DNA of 64,000 nt. Origin: Mesorhizobium sp. Pch-S (GTDB lineage: Bacteria > Pseudomonadota > Alphaproteobacteria > Rhizobiales > Rhizobiaceae). The notes under the pieces were generated by a model. It ran no database searches and was not told where the DNA came from. It was given only the letters and a program-made list of their open reading frames with translations. The stretch spans positions 558,001 through 622,000 of the forward strand of contig NZ_CP029562.1 in the NCBI RefSeq assembly GCF_004136315.1. Reading direction: 5' to 3'. Positions 1-8,874 of this stretch are shown in pieces. The translations under genes and the position numbers were made by a program. Every line of letters starts with the position of its first letter. The stretch's first letter is position 1.

Positions 1-45
1 CGCCCCGTCTTGAGGGCGGGAAGCCCTCCTGCTCCGGCATCAATC

Positions 46-1641
46 ATGAATGACACATACGACTACATCGTCGTCGGCTCCGGCTCAGCCGGTTGCGTGC
101 TGGCGAACCGTCTCAGCGCCAACCCGGCAACGAAGGTCTGCCTGATCGAAGCCGGCGGCAGCGACCAGAGCCTGCGCGTGAAAGTTCCGGCTGGCATCCT
201 CTCGCTCTACGGCAACCCGAACTATGACTATTGCTATTTCGGGGTGCCGCAGCCGCAGTTGAACGGCCGCAGGATTCCGGTCAACCGCGGCAAGGCGCTG
301 GGCGGATCGACCTCGATCAATTCGATGGTCTACATCCGCGGCGCGGCTGCCGACTATGACGAGTGGGCAAGCCTTGGCTGCGCCGGCTGGTCTTATGACG
401 AGGTGCTGCCAGTCTTCAAAAGGCTGGAGCGCAACCTGCTCGGCCAGGACAGCCGCTATCACGGCACTGATGGCGACCTTTTGGTCGACAATCCGCGCGA
501 TCCCAACGAGCTTTCGCGGATGTTCGTGGCTGCGGGCAAGGACGCCGGCCTGCCGGAGAACGCCGATTTCAACGCCGCCTCGCAGTTCGGTGTCGGCATC
601 TACAACGTGACGCAGGATCGGGGACAACGCTTCAGCGCCTTCACGGCTTTCGTCCGCCCGGTTCTCAACCGTCCGAACCTGACCGTGCTGAGCGAATGCG
701 CGGTGAAGACGATCGTCATCTCGGGCAAGCGCGCAACAGGCGTGAACCTCCGGCACAAAGGCGCGGACACGACACTGACGGCATTGCGCGAGGTCGTGCT
801 TTCGGCAGGCGCCATCAACTCGCCGCAGATCCTGCTGGAATCCGGGATCGGCCCGGCCGAAGAGCTTCGGCGTGTCGGCGTCACGCCGGTCCATGACCTG
901 CCAGGCGTCGGCAAGAACCTGCAGGACCATGTCGACGGCATGATCACGGTGCGCTCGTCGAGCCCGCGCACGCTCGGACTTTCCATTGCCAACCTGCCCC
1001 GCATCCTCGCCGCGCCCTACCGCTATTTCGCGCGCCGCAAGGGCATGCTGACGACCAACTACGTCGAGGCCGGCGGCTTCGCGCGAACTCGCCTCGCGGG
1101 AGCCGAGCCCGACGTCCAGTTCCACTTCGTACCGGGCTATCGCAGCCATCGCGGCAGGCTGGTCGAATACGGCCACGGCTATGCCATCCACACCTGCGTG
1201 CTGCGACCGAAGAGTGTCGGCGACATCACGCTCGCGCGCGACGGCTCGTCAACGACCACCCGGATCGATCATCACTTTTTCTCGGATGAACAGGATGCAC
1301 AGGTTCTCGTCGAAGGCATCAAGATCGCCCGCGCGATCTTCGCATCATCGGTGTTCGATCCGGTGCGCGGCGTCGAGATGCTGCCGGGAAAGGACGTCCG
1401 CTCCGACGACGAGATCCTTGCGTATCTGCGCGCCGAGGCGCTGACCGTCTATCATCCGGTCGGCACCTGCAAGATGGGTGACGACGCCATGGCCGTCGTC
1501 GATCCGGGAAGCCTGAAGGTGCGTGGTCTGGAAGGGTTGCGCGTCGCCGACGCGTCCATCATGCCGAAGCTGATCGCCGGCAATACCAACGCGCCGAGCA
1601 TGATGATCGGCCAGCGAGCAGCGGACATGATCCTGCGATGA
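46..1641 (+). CDS. GMC-family FAD-dependent oxidoreductase (choline/alcohol dehydrogenase-like)
   Basis: This is a flavoprotein of the glucose-methanol-choline family, which oxidises alcohols to aldehydes. The FAD-binding GSGSAG motif is at residues 11-16, with the ribose-binding Glu at 35. The first GMC signature (GKALGGSTSINS) follows near residue 85 and the second (GAINSPQILLESG) near 255. The catalytic His in YHPVGTCKMG is about residue 470, and the second active-site position lies in NTNAP about 515. At 531 residues it is normal length for the family. ATG at 46 is preferred because the FAD motif should begin about ten residues in; a TTG at 10 would add a tail unlike the family. No strong ribosome site is visible and the promoter is outside the window. 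It converges on the Tm-1/BMP operon, so it may oxidise a substrate imported there, which is inference. The substrate is unknown. Confidence 0.93.
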   Translation: MNDTYDYIVVGSGSAGCVLANRLSANPATKVCLIEAGGSDQSLRVKVPAGILSLYGNPNYDYCYFGVPQPQLNGRRIPVNRGKALGGSTSINSMVYIRGAAADYDEWASLGCAGWSYDEVLPVFKRLERNLLGQDSRYHGTDGDLLVDNPRDPNELSRMFVAAGKDAGLPENADFNAASQFGVGIYNVTQDRGQRFSAFTAFVRPVLNRPNLTVLSECAVKTIVISGKRATGVNLRHKGADTTLTALREVVLSAGAINSPQILLESGIGPAEELRRVGVTPVHDLPGVGKNLQDHVDGMITVRSSSPRTLGLSIANLPRILAAPYRYFARRKGMLTTNYVEAGGFARTRLAGAEPDVQFHFVPGYRSHRGRLVEYGHGYAIHTCVLRPKSVGDITLARDGSSTTTRIDHHFFSDEQDAQVLVEGIKIARAIFASSVFDPVRGVEMLPGKDVRSDDEILAYLRAEALTVYHPVGTCKMGDDAMAVVDPGSLKVRGLEGLRVADASIMPKLIAGNTNAPSMMIGQRAADMILR

Positions 1642-1648
1642 TTCTGAG

Positions 1649-1818
1649 GTCCTGGATGTGTACACATCCAGGACGCCTCAATCGCCGGCGTGGCCCATCC
1701 GGGCCACTTGGCTTTCGCGCCAAAGGGCGCGGCGCGCGGTCGCGCGCTCCAACGGTCAATCAATGACCGTTGGTAGGTCTTGGATTGCTCCCGAGCGACC
1801 AACGTACCGCTCGGGAGC
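1649..1818. repeat. Cluster of consecutive inverted repeats in the convergent intergenic region
   Basis: The 195 bp between the GMC gene and the SRPBCC gene contain a series of hairpins. The first is a perfect palindrome with 13-bp arms and no loop at 1649-1674 (GTCCTGGATGTGT and its complement). Next is GTGGCCC/GGGCCAC with a 4-base loop at 1690-1707, then a weak TTGGC/GCCAA stem at 1708-1723. CCAACGGTCA/TGACCGTTGG with a 5-base loop is at 1749-1773, and an 11-bp GCTCCCGAGCG stem with a 10-base loop is at 1787-1818. None is followed by a good T-tract. They may act as a bidirectional terminator block for the two converging units. Confidence 0.7.
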
Positions 1819-1836
1819 CCGCCTCAGGCACAGTGG

Positions 1837-2274
1837 CTATTTGGCCAGATGGTCCTGCAGCGCTTTCCAGCCGGCCGCAAACACGTGATCGGAGACGATC
1901 TCCACATACTTCCCCGCATCTTCCGGTTCCTCGTCGAAGGTTGCGACCCATTCCGCGAAGGTGCGGTTGCCATCCGTGATCGGAAGCAGCCGGATCGAGG
2001 CGACATAGTTCTTCACCGGGAATGCCGGCTTCACGAAGCTGTAGGAGAGCGAGTGCTCGCTGTCGCTGAGCGCAAGCAGTTGCTCGCGCACATGGGCGCC
2101 GTCCTGGAGATAGAAAGAACGGATGGAGCCGACGGAATCGCTGCTCGCACCGCCCTCGATTTCGCTTTTGGCGATCGCCGGATGCCAGGTCGGCAGCCCG
2201 TTGAAGTCACGCACCGTCTTCCAGACGGTTTCGATCGGCGCGTCGATCACCGCGCTTGCATAAGCCTTGGCCAC
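1837..2274 (-). CDS. SRPBCC (START/polyketide-cyclase-like) family protein
   Basis: This 145-residue protein has the layout of the SRPBCC hydrophobic-ligand-binding fold. It starts AKAYASAVIDAPIETVWKTVRDF, the usual first strand and helix, and contains a WHPAI segment and a long C-terminal helix ending in GWKALQDHLAK. Members bind or cyclise small hydrophobic molecules; no catalytic residue can be assigned. The start is GTG at 2274, with GGAGAGG a few bases upstream. It lies 9 bp after the TIM-barrel gene and is the last gene of the operon. Its presence suggests the pathway handles an aromatic or otherwise hydrophobic intermediate (inference). Confidence 0.85.
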   Translation of the reverse strand: MAKAYASAVIDAPIETVWKTVRDFNGLPTWHPAIAKSEIEGGASSDSVGSIRSFYLQDGAHVREQLLALSDSEHSLSYSFVKPAFPVKNYVASIRLLPITDGNRTFAEWVATFDEEPEDAGKYVEIVSDHVFAAGWKALQDHLAK

Positions 2275-2283
2275 ATTCCTCTC

Positions 2284-3117
2284 CTATTGTTGGACGACTA
2301 GTTTCTTGAAGGCCTGCGTCTGTGCGACGAGGGCCTTTTCCACCGGCAGGCGCTCCATGCTCGATGCGCCATAGAAGCCATGGCAACCGGGGCATTGCTG
2401 CAGGATGTAACGGGCATCCTCCGGCTCGGCGATCGGGCCGCCATGGCACAGGATGATGATGTCGGGGTTGATCGCGCGGGCGGCTGCGGCGATGGCGTTG
2501 ATCTCGCCGACGCAATCCTGGAGCGTAAGCGCCGTGTCGGCGCCGATCGTTCCGCCCGTGGTCAGGCCCATATGCGCCACGATGATATCGGCTCCGGCCT
2601 CCGTCATCGCCTTCGCATCGTCGACAGAGAAGACATAGGGCGTGGTGAGCATGTCCTTGCTGCGCGCAAGGCGAACGAGGTCGACCTCCATCGCATAACC
2701 CATACCCGTCTCTTCCAGATTGGCCCTGAACTTGCCGTCGATCAGGCCGACCGTCGGAAAGTTCTGGATGCCGGCAAAACCGAGTTCCTTCAGCTGATCC
2801 AGGAAAGGATCGAACTGGCAGAACGGGTCGGTACCGTTGACGCCGGCAAGCACGGGCGTGTGCTTGACCACGGGCAAAACCTCACGTGCCATGTCGACGA
2901 CGATCTCATTGGCATTGCCATAGGCAAGCAGCCCCGCCAGCGAGCCACGGCCGGCCATGCGGTAGCGGCCGGAGTTATAGATGACGATCAGGTCGATGCC
3001 GCCGGCTTCCTCGCATTTGGCTGAAAGGCCCGTGCCGGCGCCACCACCGATGATGGGGATCTTCGCCTTGATCTGTTCGCGGAACTTGCCCAGCAACTGG
3101 CTTCGTTCAAATCTCAT
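2284..3117 (-). CDS. TIM-barrel PEP-hydrolase-like protein, partner of the Tm-1-like protein
   Basis: This 277-residue protein belongs to the phosphoenolpyruvate-hydrolase-like TIM-barrel family. Recognisable stretches are [14 protein letters not shown] near the N terminus, [47 protein letters not shown] and IILCHGGPI. In plants the same barrel is the C-terminal half of Tm-1, the tomato mosaic virus resistance protein; here it is a separate gene. ATG at 3117 begins one base after the stop of the Tm-1-like gene, so the two are translationally coupled; an upstream extension would be out-of-frame translation of that neighbour. The enzymatic reaction is not established. Family assignment is firm, the activity is unknown. 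Confidence 0.9.
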   Translation of the reverse strand: MRFERSQLLGKFREQIKAKIPIIGGGAGTGLSAKCEEAGGIDLIVIYNSGRYRMAGRGSLAGLLAYGNANEIVVDMAREVLPVVKHTPVLAGVNGTDPFCQFDPFLDQLKELGFAGIQNFPTVGLIDGKFRANLEETGMGYAMEVDLVRLARSKDMLTTPYVFSVDDAKAMTEAGADIIVAHMGLTTGGTIGADTALTLQDCVGEINAIAAAARAINPDIIILCHGGPIAEPEDARYILQQCPGCHGFYGASSMERLPVEKALVAQTQAFKKLVVQQ

Positions 3118-3118
3118 G

Positions 3119-4327
3119 CTACCGACCTTTGCTGATTTCATTGAAGTGGCGAACGACTTCGGAACTGAATTCCGGCGCATTGATCGCGTGCGGAACCCTG
3201 AGCACCTGACGTTCGGCAGTTTGCTGGACGGTGCTCTCGATGGCGGCGAACAGCGCCTCGTCGGCTTCCGGATCGTGGAATGGCTGGCCGGGAGCGTCGA
3301 GGAGCGACACGCCGCCCAGCGGCAGCAGGAAACGCACCGGACCAATGCTGCGGTTGAGGCGCTCGCCGATCCATTTGCCCATCGCCACGTTTTCCTCCAG
3401 CGTCGTGCGCATCAGCGTGATCTGGGGATTGTGGATGTAGAGATTGCGGTTGCGGTATTTCTCCGGGACCGTGTCGATGCCGGCGAAATTGACCATGTCG
3501 AGCGCACCGCACGAGCCGACATAGGGCAAAGGCGACTGTGCCAGGAAAGAAAACCGGTCTTCCGTGGCCGGCAGGATGCCGCCGAAAAGCAGGTCGCCGA
3601 CTTCCGTGGTGGTGATGTCGAGCACGCCGGCGAGGAAGCCTGACGAGGCCAGCTTTTCCATCGATTGGCCGCCGATGCCGGTGGCATGGAAGACCAGGCA
3701 TTCGAAGCGGTCGTGCAGCTGCTCGACCACCTGGGTGACACAGGGTGTGGTGACACCGAACATGGTCAGGCCGAGCGCCGGCTTGTCTTCCTGCTCCAGT
3801 TCCTGGCGGTTGCGAACCATGCCGGCAATCGAATTGGCGGCATTGGACAGGACGGTCCGCGATATGCGGTTGAGGCCGGCGATGTCGGTGATCGAGTTGA
3901 CCATGGCGATGTCGTTCGGGCCGACATAGGCGCTCACATTGCCGGCAGCCACGGTCGAGACCATCACCCTGGGGGTGCCGACCGGGAGAACACGCATGGC
4001 CTGCGTTACCATGGCCGTCCCGCCGGAGCCGCCGAGGCCGATGACGCCGCCGACATCATCCCGCGACAGGATGAAGCGTTCGAAGGCAAGGCCCATGGCC
4101 GAAACGGCAGAACCACGATCTCCCGTGAAAACCGCTTCCACGCCGCCGGGATGAAAACCCGCGACTGTCCTTGCGCCGATATCGGCACTAGCCGACGGCT
4201 TGTCGGTGGAAAGATCGACCAGGATTGCCTCAACGCCCTGTGCCCGGATGATCCCGGTCACATAATGGAGTTCATCACCTTTGGTGTCGCAGGACCCCGC
4301 CACATAGACGGTTTTCGGAACGCTCAT
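3119..4327 (-). CDS. Tm-1-like ATP-binding protein (UPF0261)
   Basis: This 402-residue UPF0261/Tm-1-like protein opens with [16 protein letters not shown], the glycine-rich phosphate-binding start of the family. It also contains [23 protein letters not shown] and [14 protein letters not shown]. The plant Tm-1 N-terminal domain has this fold and binds ATP. Here it directly precedes the gene for the second Tm-1 domain and follows a BMP-type ABC permease by 10 bp, so it belongs to the same transcription unit. A role in converting an imported compound is inferred from context; the bacterial substrate is not known to me. The start ATG at 4327 fits the family N terminus. Confidence 0.92.
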   Translation of the reverse strand: MSVPKTVYVAGSCDTKGDELHYVTGIIRAQGVEAILVDLSTDKPSASADIGARTVAGFHPGGVEAVFTGDRGSAVSAMGLAFERFILSRDDVGGVIGLGGSGGTAMVTQAMRVLPVGTPRVMVSTVAAGNVSAYVGPNDIAMVNSITDIAGLNRISRTVLSNAANSIAGMVRNRQELEQEDKPALGLTMFGVTTPCVTQVVEQLHDRFECLVFHATGIGGQSMEKLASSGFLAGVLDITTTEVGDLLFGGILPATEDRFSFLAQSPLPYVGSCGALDMVNFAGIDTVPEKYRNRNLYIHNPQITLMRTTLEENVAMGKWIGERLNRSIGPVRFLLPLGGVSLLDAPGQPFHDPEADEALFAAIESTVQQTAERQVLRVPHAINAPEFSSEVVRHFNEISKGR

Positions 4328-4337
4328 CTCTTCCTCC

Positions 4338-5225
4338 TCAAACGCTTCTTTTCTTCATGCCACGCAGGCCGAGACCGATCATCGCAAGCAGCGTGATGGC
4401 ATAGGGCGCGATGTCGGTGATCTGGTTGGGCAGCCCCTGCCCTTGCAGCCGCAACCCGATGGCATCGGCGAGCCCGAAACCGAGGCAGGCTACGGCTATC
4501 CCCAAGGGATGGGCACGGCCCAGCATCACCGCAACCACCGCGATCCAGCCACGTCCGGCGGTCATGTTTTCGGCGAAGAGCGCGACGGAACCCAGTGCCA
4601 GTTGCGCTCCGGCCAGGCCGCACAGGCCACCGGCCAGGATGACGACCGCCGTCTGGTAGCGGCTGACATTCGCGCCCATCGCCGCCGCGGCAGACGGCAC
4701 TTCGCCAATGCCGCGCAGGCGCAACCCCCAGGACGTACGGAACAGGTAGATGTTGAAGACGAATATCAGCAGCCAGGACAGATAGACGAGCGCGTTGTGC
4801 CCGAGGATCGCTCCAAGCACCGGCACGTCCGCCAATACGGGAACGACCAGCTTCGGCAGCGCGGTGACCGCCGGGTCGACCAGCGTGCCGGTCACGCCGA
4901 ATATCGCCCCCAACAGGTACGTGGTCAGGCCGGAGGCGAGCAGGTTCAGCCCGATGCCGATGACGATCGGATCGCCGCCGAGACGTGCGCCGCCGAGCGC
5001 CAGTGGCGAAGCAAAGACCGCGGTGCACAGGACAGCCGAGAAAATCGCCAGCACTGGCGAACCGAACGCAACGCTGGTCGCGACGGCCACGAAAGCGCCG
5101 ACCAGCATCTTGCCTTCCAGCGCGATGTTGAACACGCCGGCGCGCTCGCACAATGCGCCGGCCATCGCGGCCAGCAGCACCGGCGTCATCAGATCGAGCA
5201 CTTGCGAAAGCAGCATGTTGAGCAT
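4338..5225 (-). CDS. ABC transporter permease (BMP/nucleoside-type importer, second permease)
   Basis: This integral membrane protein of 295 residues has about nine hydrophobic segments and the family sequences LCERAGVFNIALEGKML near the N terminus and GDPIVIGIGLNLLASGLTTYLLG in the middle. These place it with permeases that work with BMP-family lipoprotein receptors. The NIALEGKM motif contacts the ATPase. It starts 3 bp after the preceding permease gene and is followed after 10 bp by the Tm-1-like gene, so importer and enzymes are co-transcribed. Known relatives take up nucleosides or related heterocycles. The substrate here is undetermined. Confidence 0.93.
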   Translation of the reverse strand: MLNMLLSQVLDLMTPVLLAAMAGALCERAGVFNIALEGKMLVGAFVAVATSVAFGSPVLAIFSAVLCTAVFASPLALGGARLGGDPIVIGIGLNLLASGLTTYLLGAIFGVTGTLVDPAVTALPKLVVPVLADVPVLGAILGHNALVYLSWLLIFVFNIYLFRTSWGLRLRGIGEVPSAAAAMGANVSRYQTAVVILAGGLCGLAGAQLALGSVALFAENMTAGRGWIAVVAVMLGRAHPLGIAVACLGFGLADAIGLRLQGQGLPNQITDIAPYAITLLAMIGLGLRGMKKRSV

Positions 5226-5228
5226 GGC

Positions 5229-6254
5229 CTATCGCTTCCTGAACAAGATCGGCCGCGCGGCGAGGCAGAGGATGATCAACGCCTGCAGCACCCATGTCAG
5301 AACCGCCGGCAGTCCGAGCGCTCGTTCCATGGAAAAGCCGCCGACCTGGAGCGCGGCAAAGAACACCGAGGTGACGATCGTTGCGATCGGACTGGCCATG
5401 GCGAGGACGGCCGCCATCAGCCCGGACCAGGTGTAGCCGGGAGCAAGCAGAGCACCGTCGGTGAAACGGTATTGCTGTCCGAGGATCAGCAGCGCGCCGA
5501 CAAGGCCGGCCAGTGCACCGCTGAGGAATGCCACCCTTTGCGTCTGTCGCGACAGGTTCACGCCAGAGTACTGCGCGAAACGGGCATTGAGGCCGGTCAT
5601 CCGCCATTCGAAGCCGTTCACGCCGCTTCTGTCGTTGACCACGATGACCACCGCGACAATCGCCATGATGACCATGGCCATGCTGATCGGCAGGTCCAAT
5701 ATATGGGCGGGCAGACGAGCACCGGAGGCGACACGATAGGTCTCCGGCATGCCCGTAGCGGGATCGCGCAGCGGATAGCGCACGAGATAGGATGTCAGGC
5801 CCCGCGCAATGTAGCTGAACAGCAGGCTGGCGATCAGGAACGGAATGCCGAGGCTGAGCTGCAGGATGGCGGCAAGCCAGGCGTACAGCCCGCCGGCGCA
5901 GATGGCTGCCGCCAGTGCGAGGACCGCCCTCGCGGCGCCCGGAACAGGCAGGTAGAGCGCGACCAGCGCAGCGGCGAGACCACCGATCAGCATCTGCCCG
6001 TCGCCACCCAGATTGACCAGCCCCGCCCGCAGCGCGATCGCCGCCGCCAGCGCCATGCCGACCAGCGGCACCGAGCGGGCCAGCGTCTCATCCAGCCCGC
6101 GTCCCAGAACCGCGCCCTTGGCAATCTCCAGGTAGACCGAGATGGGATTGGCACCGGTGAGGCCGACGACAAGTCCTCCGAGCACGACCGCAGCCACGAT
6201 GGAGAACAGGATTGCCGCCAGGCGGGATTTCGTATCGAGAGCCGCTGCAATCAT
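5229..6254 (-). CDS. ABC transporter permease (BMP/nucleoside-type importer, first permease)
   Basis: This is a 341-residue inner-membrane permease with about ten hydrophobic stretches. The GLVNLGGDGQMLIGGL motif near residue 85 corresponds to the ATPase-coupling EAA-like loop of this family, and GIPFLIASLLFSYIARGLTSYLVRYPL is typical of nucleoside-importer permeases. Its start codon overlaps the ATPase stop by four bases (ATGA), so the two are translationally coupled. With its partner it forms the heterodimeric channel. Confidence 0.93.
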   Translation of the reverse strand: MIAAALDTKSRLAAILFSIVAAVVLGGLVVGLTGANPISVYLEIAKGAVLGRGLDETLARSVPLVGMALAAAIALRAGLVNLGGDGQMLIGGLAAALVALYLPVPGAARAVLALAAAICAGGLYAWLAAILQLSLGIPFLIASLLFSYIARGLTSYLVRYPLRDPATGMPETYRVASGARLPAHILDLPISMAMVIMAIVAVVIVVNDRSGVNGFEWRMTGLNARFAQYSGVNLSRQTQRVAFLSGALAGLVGALLILGQQYRFTDGALLAPGYTWSGLMAAVLAMASPIATIVTSVFFAALQVGGFSMERALGLPAVLTWVLQALIILCLAARPILFRKR

Positions 6255-7759
6255 CTGGTTTTCGCTCCCCCCATCATCCAGCGGCCGACAGTGTCCTCGT
6301 TCATGTCGCTTCCGGTGAGACTGGCGTTGATGCGCCCCTCGAACATCACGAGAATCCGGTCCGAAAGCGCGAGCAGTTCGGTCAGGTCGGACGACACCAC
6401 CAGGATCGCCCGGCCCTTGTCGCGCTCGGCAATCAAGGTCTGGTGGATGAATTCGATGGCGCCGACATCGACGCCGCGGGTCGGCTCCTCGACGATGATC
6501 AGCGGCGAGCCATGTTCGACCTCGCGCGCGATGACGACTTTCTGCATGTTGCCGCCTGACAGCGAGCCGATCGGCAATTGCTCGGAGGCAGCCTTGACCC
6601 TGAAACGTTCGATCAACTTGCGTGCCTGGGCGCGAATGGCGTCCTTGCGCAGGAACCCCTTGCGGGAAGCCGCAGCATCGCGATGTGTACCGAAGACGAT
6701 GTTTTCGGCGATCGAGGCTGCCGGAGCCGTGCCGGTCAGGTGCCGATCCTCCGGCACATACGAGATACCGGCAGCACGACGGCGCGCGATCGGGAGCCTG
6801 GAAATGTCCTGACCGCCGATGCTCACGCCACCCGTAGCCGGCTCGAGGCCCATGACTGCCGAGATCAGCTGAGGCTGCCCATTTCCTGAAACGCCGGCTA
6901 TGCCGACGATCTCACCAGGGCGGACATCGAAAGAGACACCGTCCACCACCCTGACGCCCGCCTTGCGGACCGAGAGCTCCTTGACCGAAAGCATCGGCTC
7001 GGCATTGGATGTGACCTTGGCGGCGATCGTCGGCGGCACGTTGCGACCGACCATTGCCTTGATGATCTCGGCCTCGCTCGTTTCCCTGGTCACCAGAGTG
7101 CCGGAGACGCGGCCATCACGCATGACGGTGATCTGGTCGGTGATGGCGATGACTTCCGGGATCTTGTGGGTGACGAGGATGAGGGCCATTCCCTTGCTGG
7201 CCAGCTCGCGCATCGCGGCGAACAGGCCATCCCGCTCCTGCGGCGTGAGAACGGCCGTCGGTTCGTCCAGGATGAGGATGCGAGCCTCACGCGACAGTGC
7301 TTTCAGGATTTCCAGGCGTTGACGTATGCCCACCGCCAGATCGCGAACCCGGCTGTCCGGGTCGATTTCCAGGCCATGTCTGGAGCCAAGACGCCGCACG
7401 AAATCGCGCGCGGCATCAGCGGAAACCAACGGCCCTCGCCTGGGCTCGTTCTGGAACACCAGGTTTTCCCAGACCGTCAGGTCGGGAAATTGCCTGAAGG
7501 TCTGGTGGACCATACCGATGCCGGCGGCGATCGCCCCGAGCGGACTGGTAAAATCCATGGCTTTGCCGTCAACCAGGATTTCACCGGCGTCGGGTTTCAG
7601 CAGGCCGTAGAGGATGTTCATGAGGGTGGATTTGCCCGCCCCGTTCTCCCCCATCAGCGCATGGATCTCGCCGCTGTTGACCGACAGGCTGATCCCGTCA
7701 TTGGCAACGACACCGTCAAATCGCTTGGTGATGCCCTTCATCTGGAGCAAGGTCATCAT
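6251..7759 (-). CDS. ABC transporter ATP-binding protein with two ATPase domains (BMP-type importer)
   Basis: The 502-residue protein carries two tandem nucleotide-binding domains. The first has a complete Walker A (GENGAGKST, near residue 38) and Walker B (ILILDEPTAVL). The second has a degenerate Walker A (GVSGNGQPQ) but retains SGGNMQKVVIAREV and IVEEPTRGVDVG. This asymmetry is usual in sugar and nucleoside importers of this class. Two ATGs begin the frame (7759, 7756) behind a GGAG site. It sits 17 bp after the binding-protein gene and overlaps the permease gene by four bases. Confidence 0.95.
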   Translation of the reverse strand: MMTLLQMKGITKRFDGVVANDGISLSVNSGEIHALMGENGAGKSTLMNILYGLLKPDAGEILVDGKAMDFTSPLGAIAAGIGMVHQTFRQFPDLTVWENLVFQNEPRRGPLVSADAARDFVRRLGSRHGLEIDPDSRVRDLAVGIRQRLEILKALSREARILILDEPTAVLTPQERDGLFAAMRELASKGMALILVTHKIPEVIAITDQITVMRDGRVSGTLVTRETSEAEIIKAMVGRNVPPTIAAKVTSNAEPMLSVKELSVRKAGVRVVDGVSFDVRPGEIVGIAGVSGNGQPQLISAVMGLEPATGGVSIGGQDISRLPIARRRAAGISYVPEDRHLTGTAPAASIAENIVFGTHRDAAASRKGFLRKDAIRAQARKLIERFRVKAASEQLPIGSLSGGNMQKVVIAREVEHGSPLIIVEEPTRGVDVGAIEFIHQTLIAERDKGRAILVVSSDLTELLALSDRILVMFEGRINASLTGSDMNEDTVGRWMMGGAKTR

Positions 7760-7776
7760 CGCGCTCCGGGATTGCG

Positions 7777-8796
7777 TTATTGCGCCATCGGATCAGGCAC
7801 TGTGATGGCGCCTGAAACGATCTTCGCCTGGATGTCCTTGAGCTGGCCGATGACATCCGGCGACTCGGCGATCTTGCACCCGGATGAGGCGACCGCTTCG
7901 GTGGTCGCGACCAGCTCCAGACCACCCTCGGCGAGCCCGAAGCTGACCACCGGCTTGGCCGTGCCCTTCAGGATGCCGTCGATGGTGGCCGGCAGAACGA
8001 CGTCCACCTTCTTCAAGGTGCTGTCGAGGATGGCGCCGGGCGCATCGCCGCATTGATTGACGTCCAGGCCGATCGCCATCGCGCCTGATTTGTCGGCGAC
8101 TGCCTTGAAGACACCGCCGTTGCTGCCGGCGGCAACCGCATAGATGCGGTCGGCGCCGTTCGACAGTTGCAGGGTTGCCTGCGTCTGCGCCCGCACCGGA
8201 TCCTGGAACGGATTGTCGCCGCCGATCCACGAGGTGGGCAGCACGTTGATATCAGGCCGGGCCGCCTTTGCGCCAAGCGCGAAGGAATCCGTGTAGCGAT
8301 GCAGGAACGGGATATCGAGCGCGCCGATGACGCCGACCGTCTTGCTGGTCGAGGTCAATGCCGCTTCGGCCCCGGCCAGATAGGCGGCTTCCTGTTCGCG
8401 GAAGACCGCGCAATAGACGTTCTTCGGTGCATCCGGAATGCAGGTGTCGACGATGACGAAATTGGTGTCCGGGTATTCCGGCGCCAGATCGGCGATGATG
8501 TCTCCGAACTCGAAGCCCATGACCGCGACGATCGAAGCCTTCATATCGATCGCGGCCTGGACATGCTGCCGGCGCGTGGATGGGTCGGTGCCTTCGAAGA
8601 TCTTGGCCTTGGCGCCTTGATCGGCGGCAGCCTTTTCGATGCCGGTCTTGCCGAGACCGAGGAACTTGTTCACGCCGATGCGGCTCGGCGTGACCAGGAC
8701 GAACGAATTGTCTTCAGCACGGACCGGAACGGAAGCCGCGGAAAGGGCAAGCACCGAGCCCAGGCAGAGATGCAGGAATTTGCTGGCAGTCGTCAT
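7777..8796 (-). CDS. BMP-family substrate-binding protein of ABC importer
   Basis: This secreted periplasmic receptor starts with a signal peptide (basic start, hydrophobic core, cleavage probably after VPVRA about residue 24). The mature part has the BMP/Med fold signatures FVLVTPSRIGVNKFLGLG, VAVMGFEFGD, PDTNFVIVDTCI and VIGALDIPFLHRYTDSFALGAKAA. No lipobox cysteine is visible. ATG at 8796 fits a normal signal peptide; an upstream start would add an implausible tail. Relatives bind nucleosides or autoinducer-like ligands, so the ligand cannot be read from sequence. It is 78 bp after the SDR gene and begins the transporter part of the operon. Confidence 0.92.
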   Translation of the reverse strand: MTTASKFLHLCLGSVLALSAASVPVRAEDNSFVLVTPSRIGVNKFLGLGKTGIEKAAADQGAKAKIFEGTDPSTRRQHVQAAIDMKASIVAVMGFEFGDIIADLAPEYPDTNFVIVDTCIPDAPKNVYCAVFREQEAAYLAGAEAALTSTSKTVGVIGALDIPFLHRYTDSFALGAKAARPDINVLPTSWIGGDNPFQDPVRAQTQATLQLSNGADRIYAVAAGSNGGVFKAVADKSGAMAIGLDVNQCGDAPGAILDSTLKKVDVVLPATIDGILKGTAKPVVSFGLAEGGLELVATTEAVASSGCKIAESPDVIGQLKDIQAKIVSGAITVPDPMAQ

Positions 8797-8874
8797 TTTT
8801 TGAACCCCACAGGCAAGCATGAATGTTGCAACGGAACGCACGGACATGCCGCGTAGTCCGCCAGGGAAATAGCC

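Noticed and set aside
1..45. Inverted CGCCC/GGGCG sequence at the left edge as a terminator of an upstream gene
   Set aside because: The upstream gene is outside the window and there is no T-tract, so it cannot be assessed.
4443..6812. Long open frame of 789 codons on the plus strand over the ABC transporter genes
   Set aside because: It is antisense to three clear transporter genes, is rich in Arg/Gln/His/Asp as expected from the complement of GC-rich coding DNA, and has no recognisable domain. Similar antisense frames at 22038-23660, 14927-16249, 27928-29094, 37382-38629 and 56436-58280 were rejected for the same reason.
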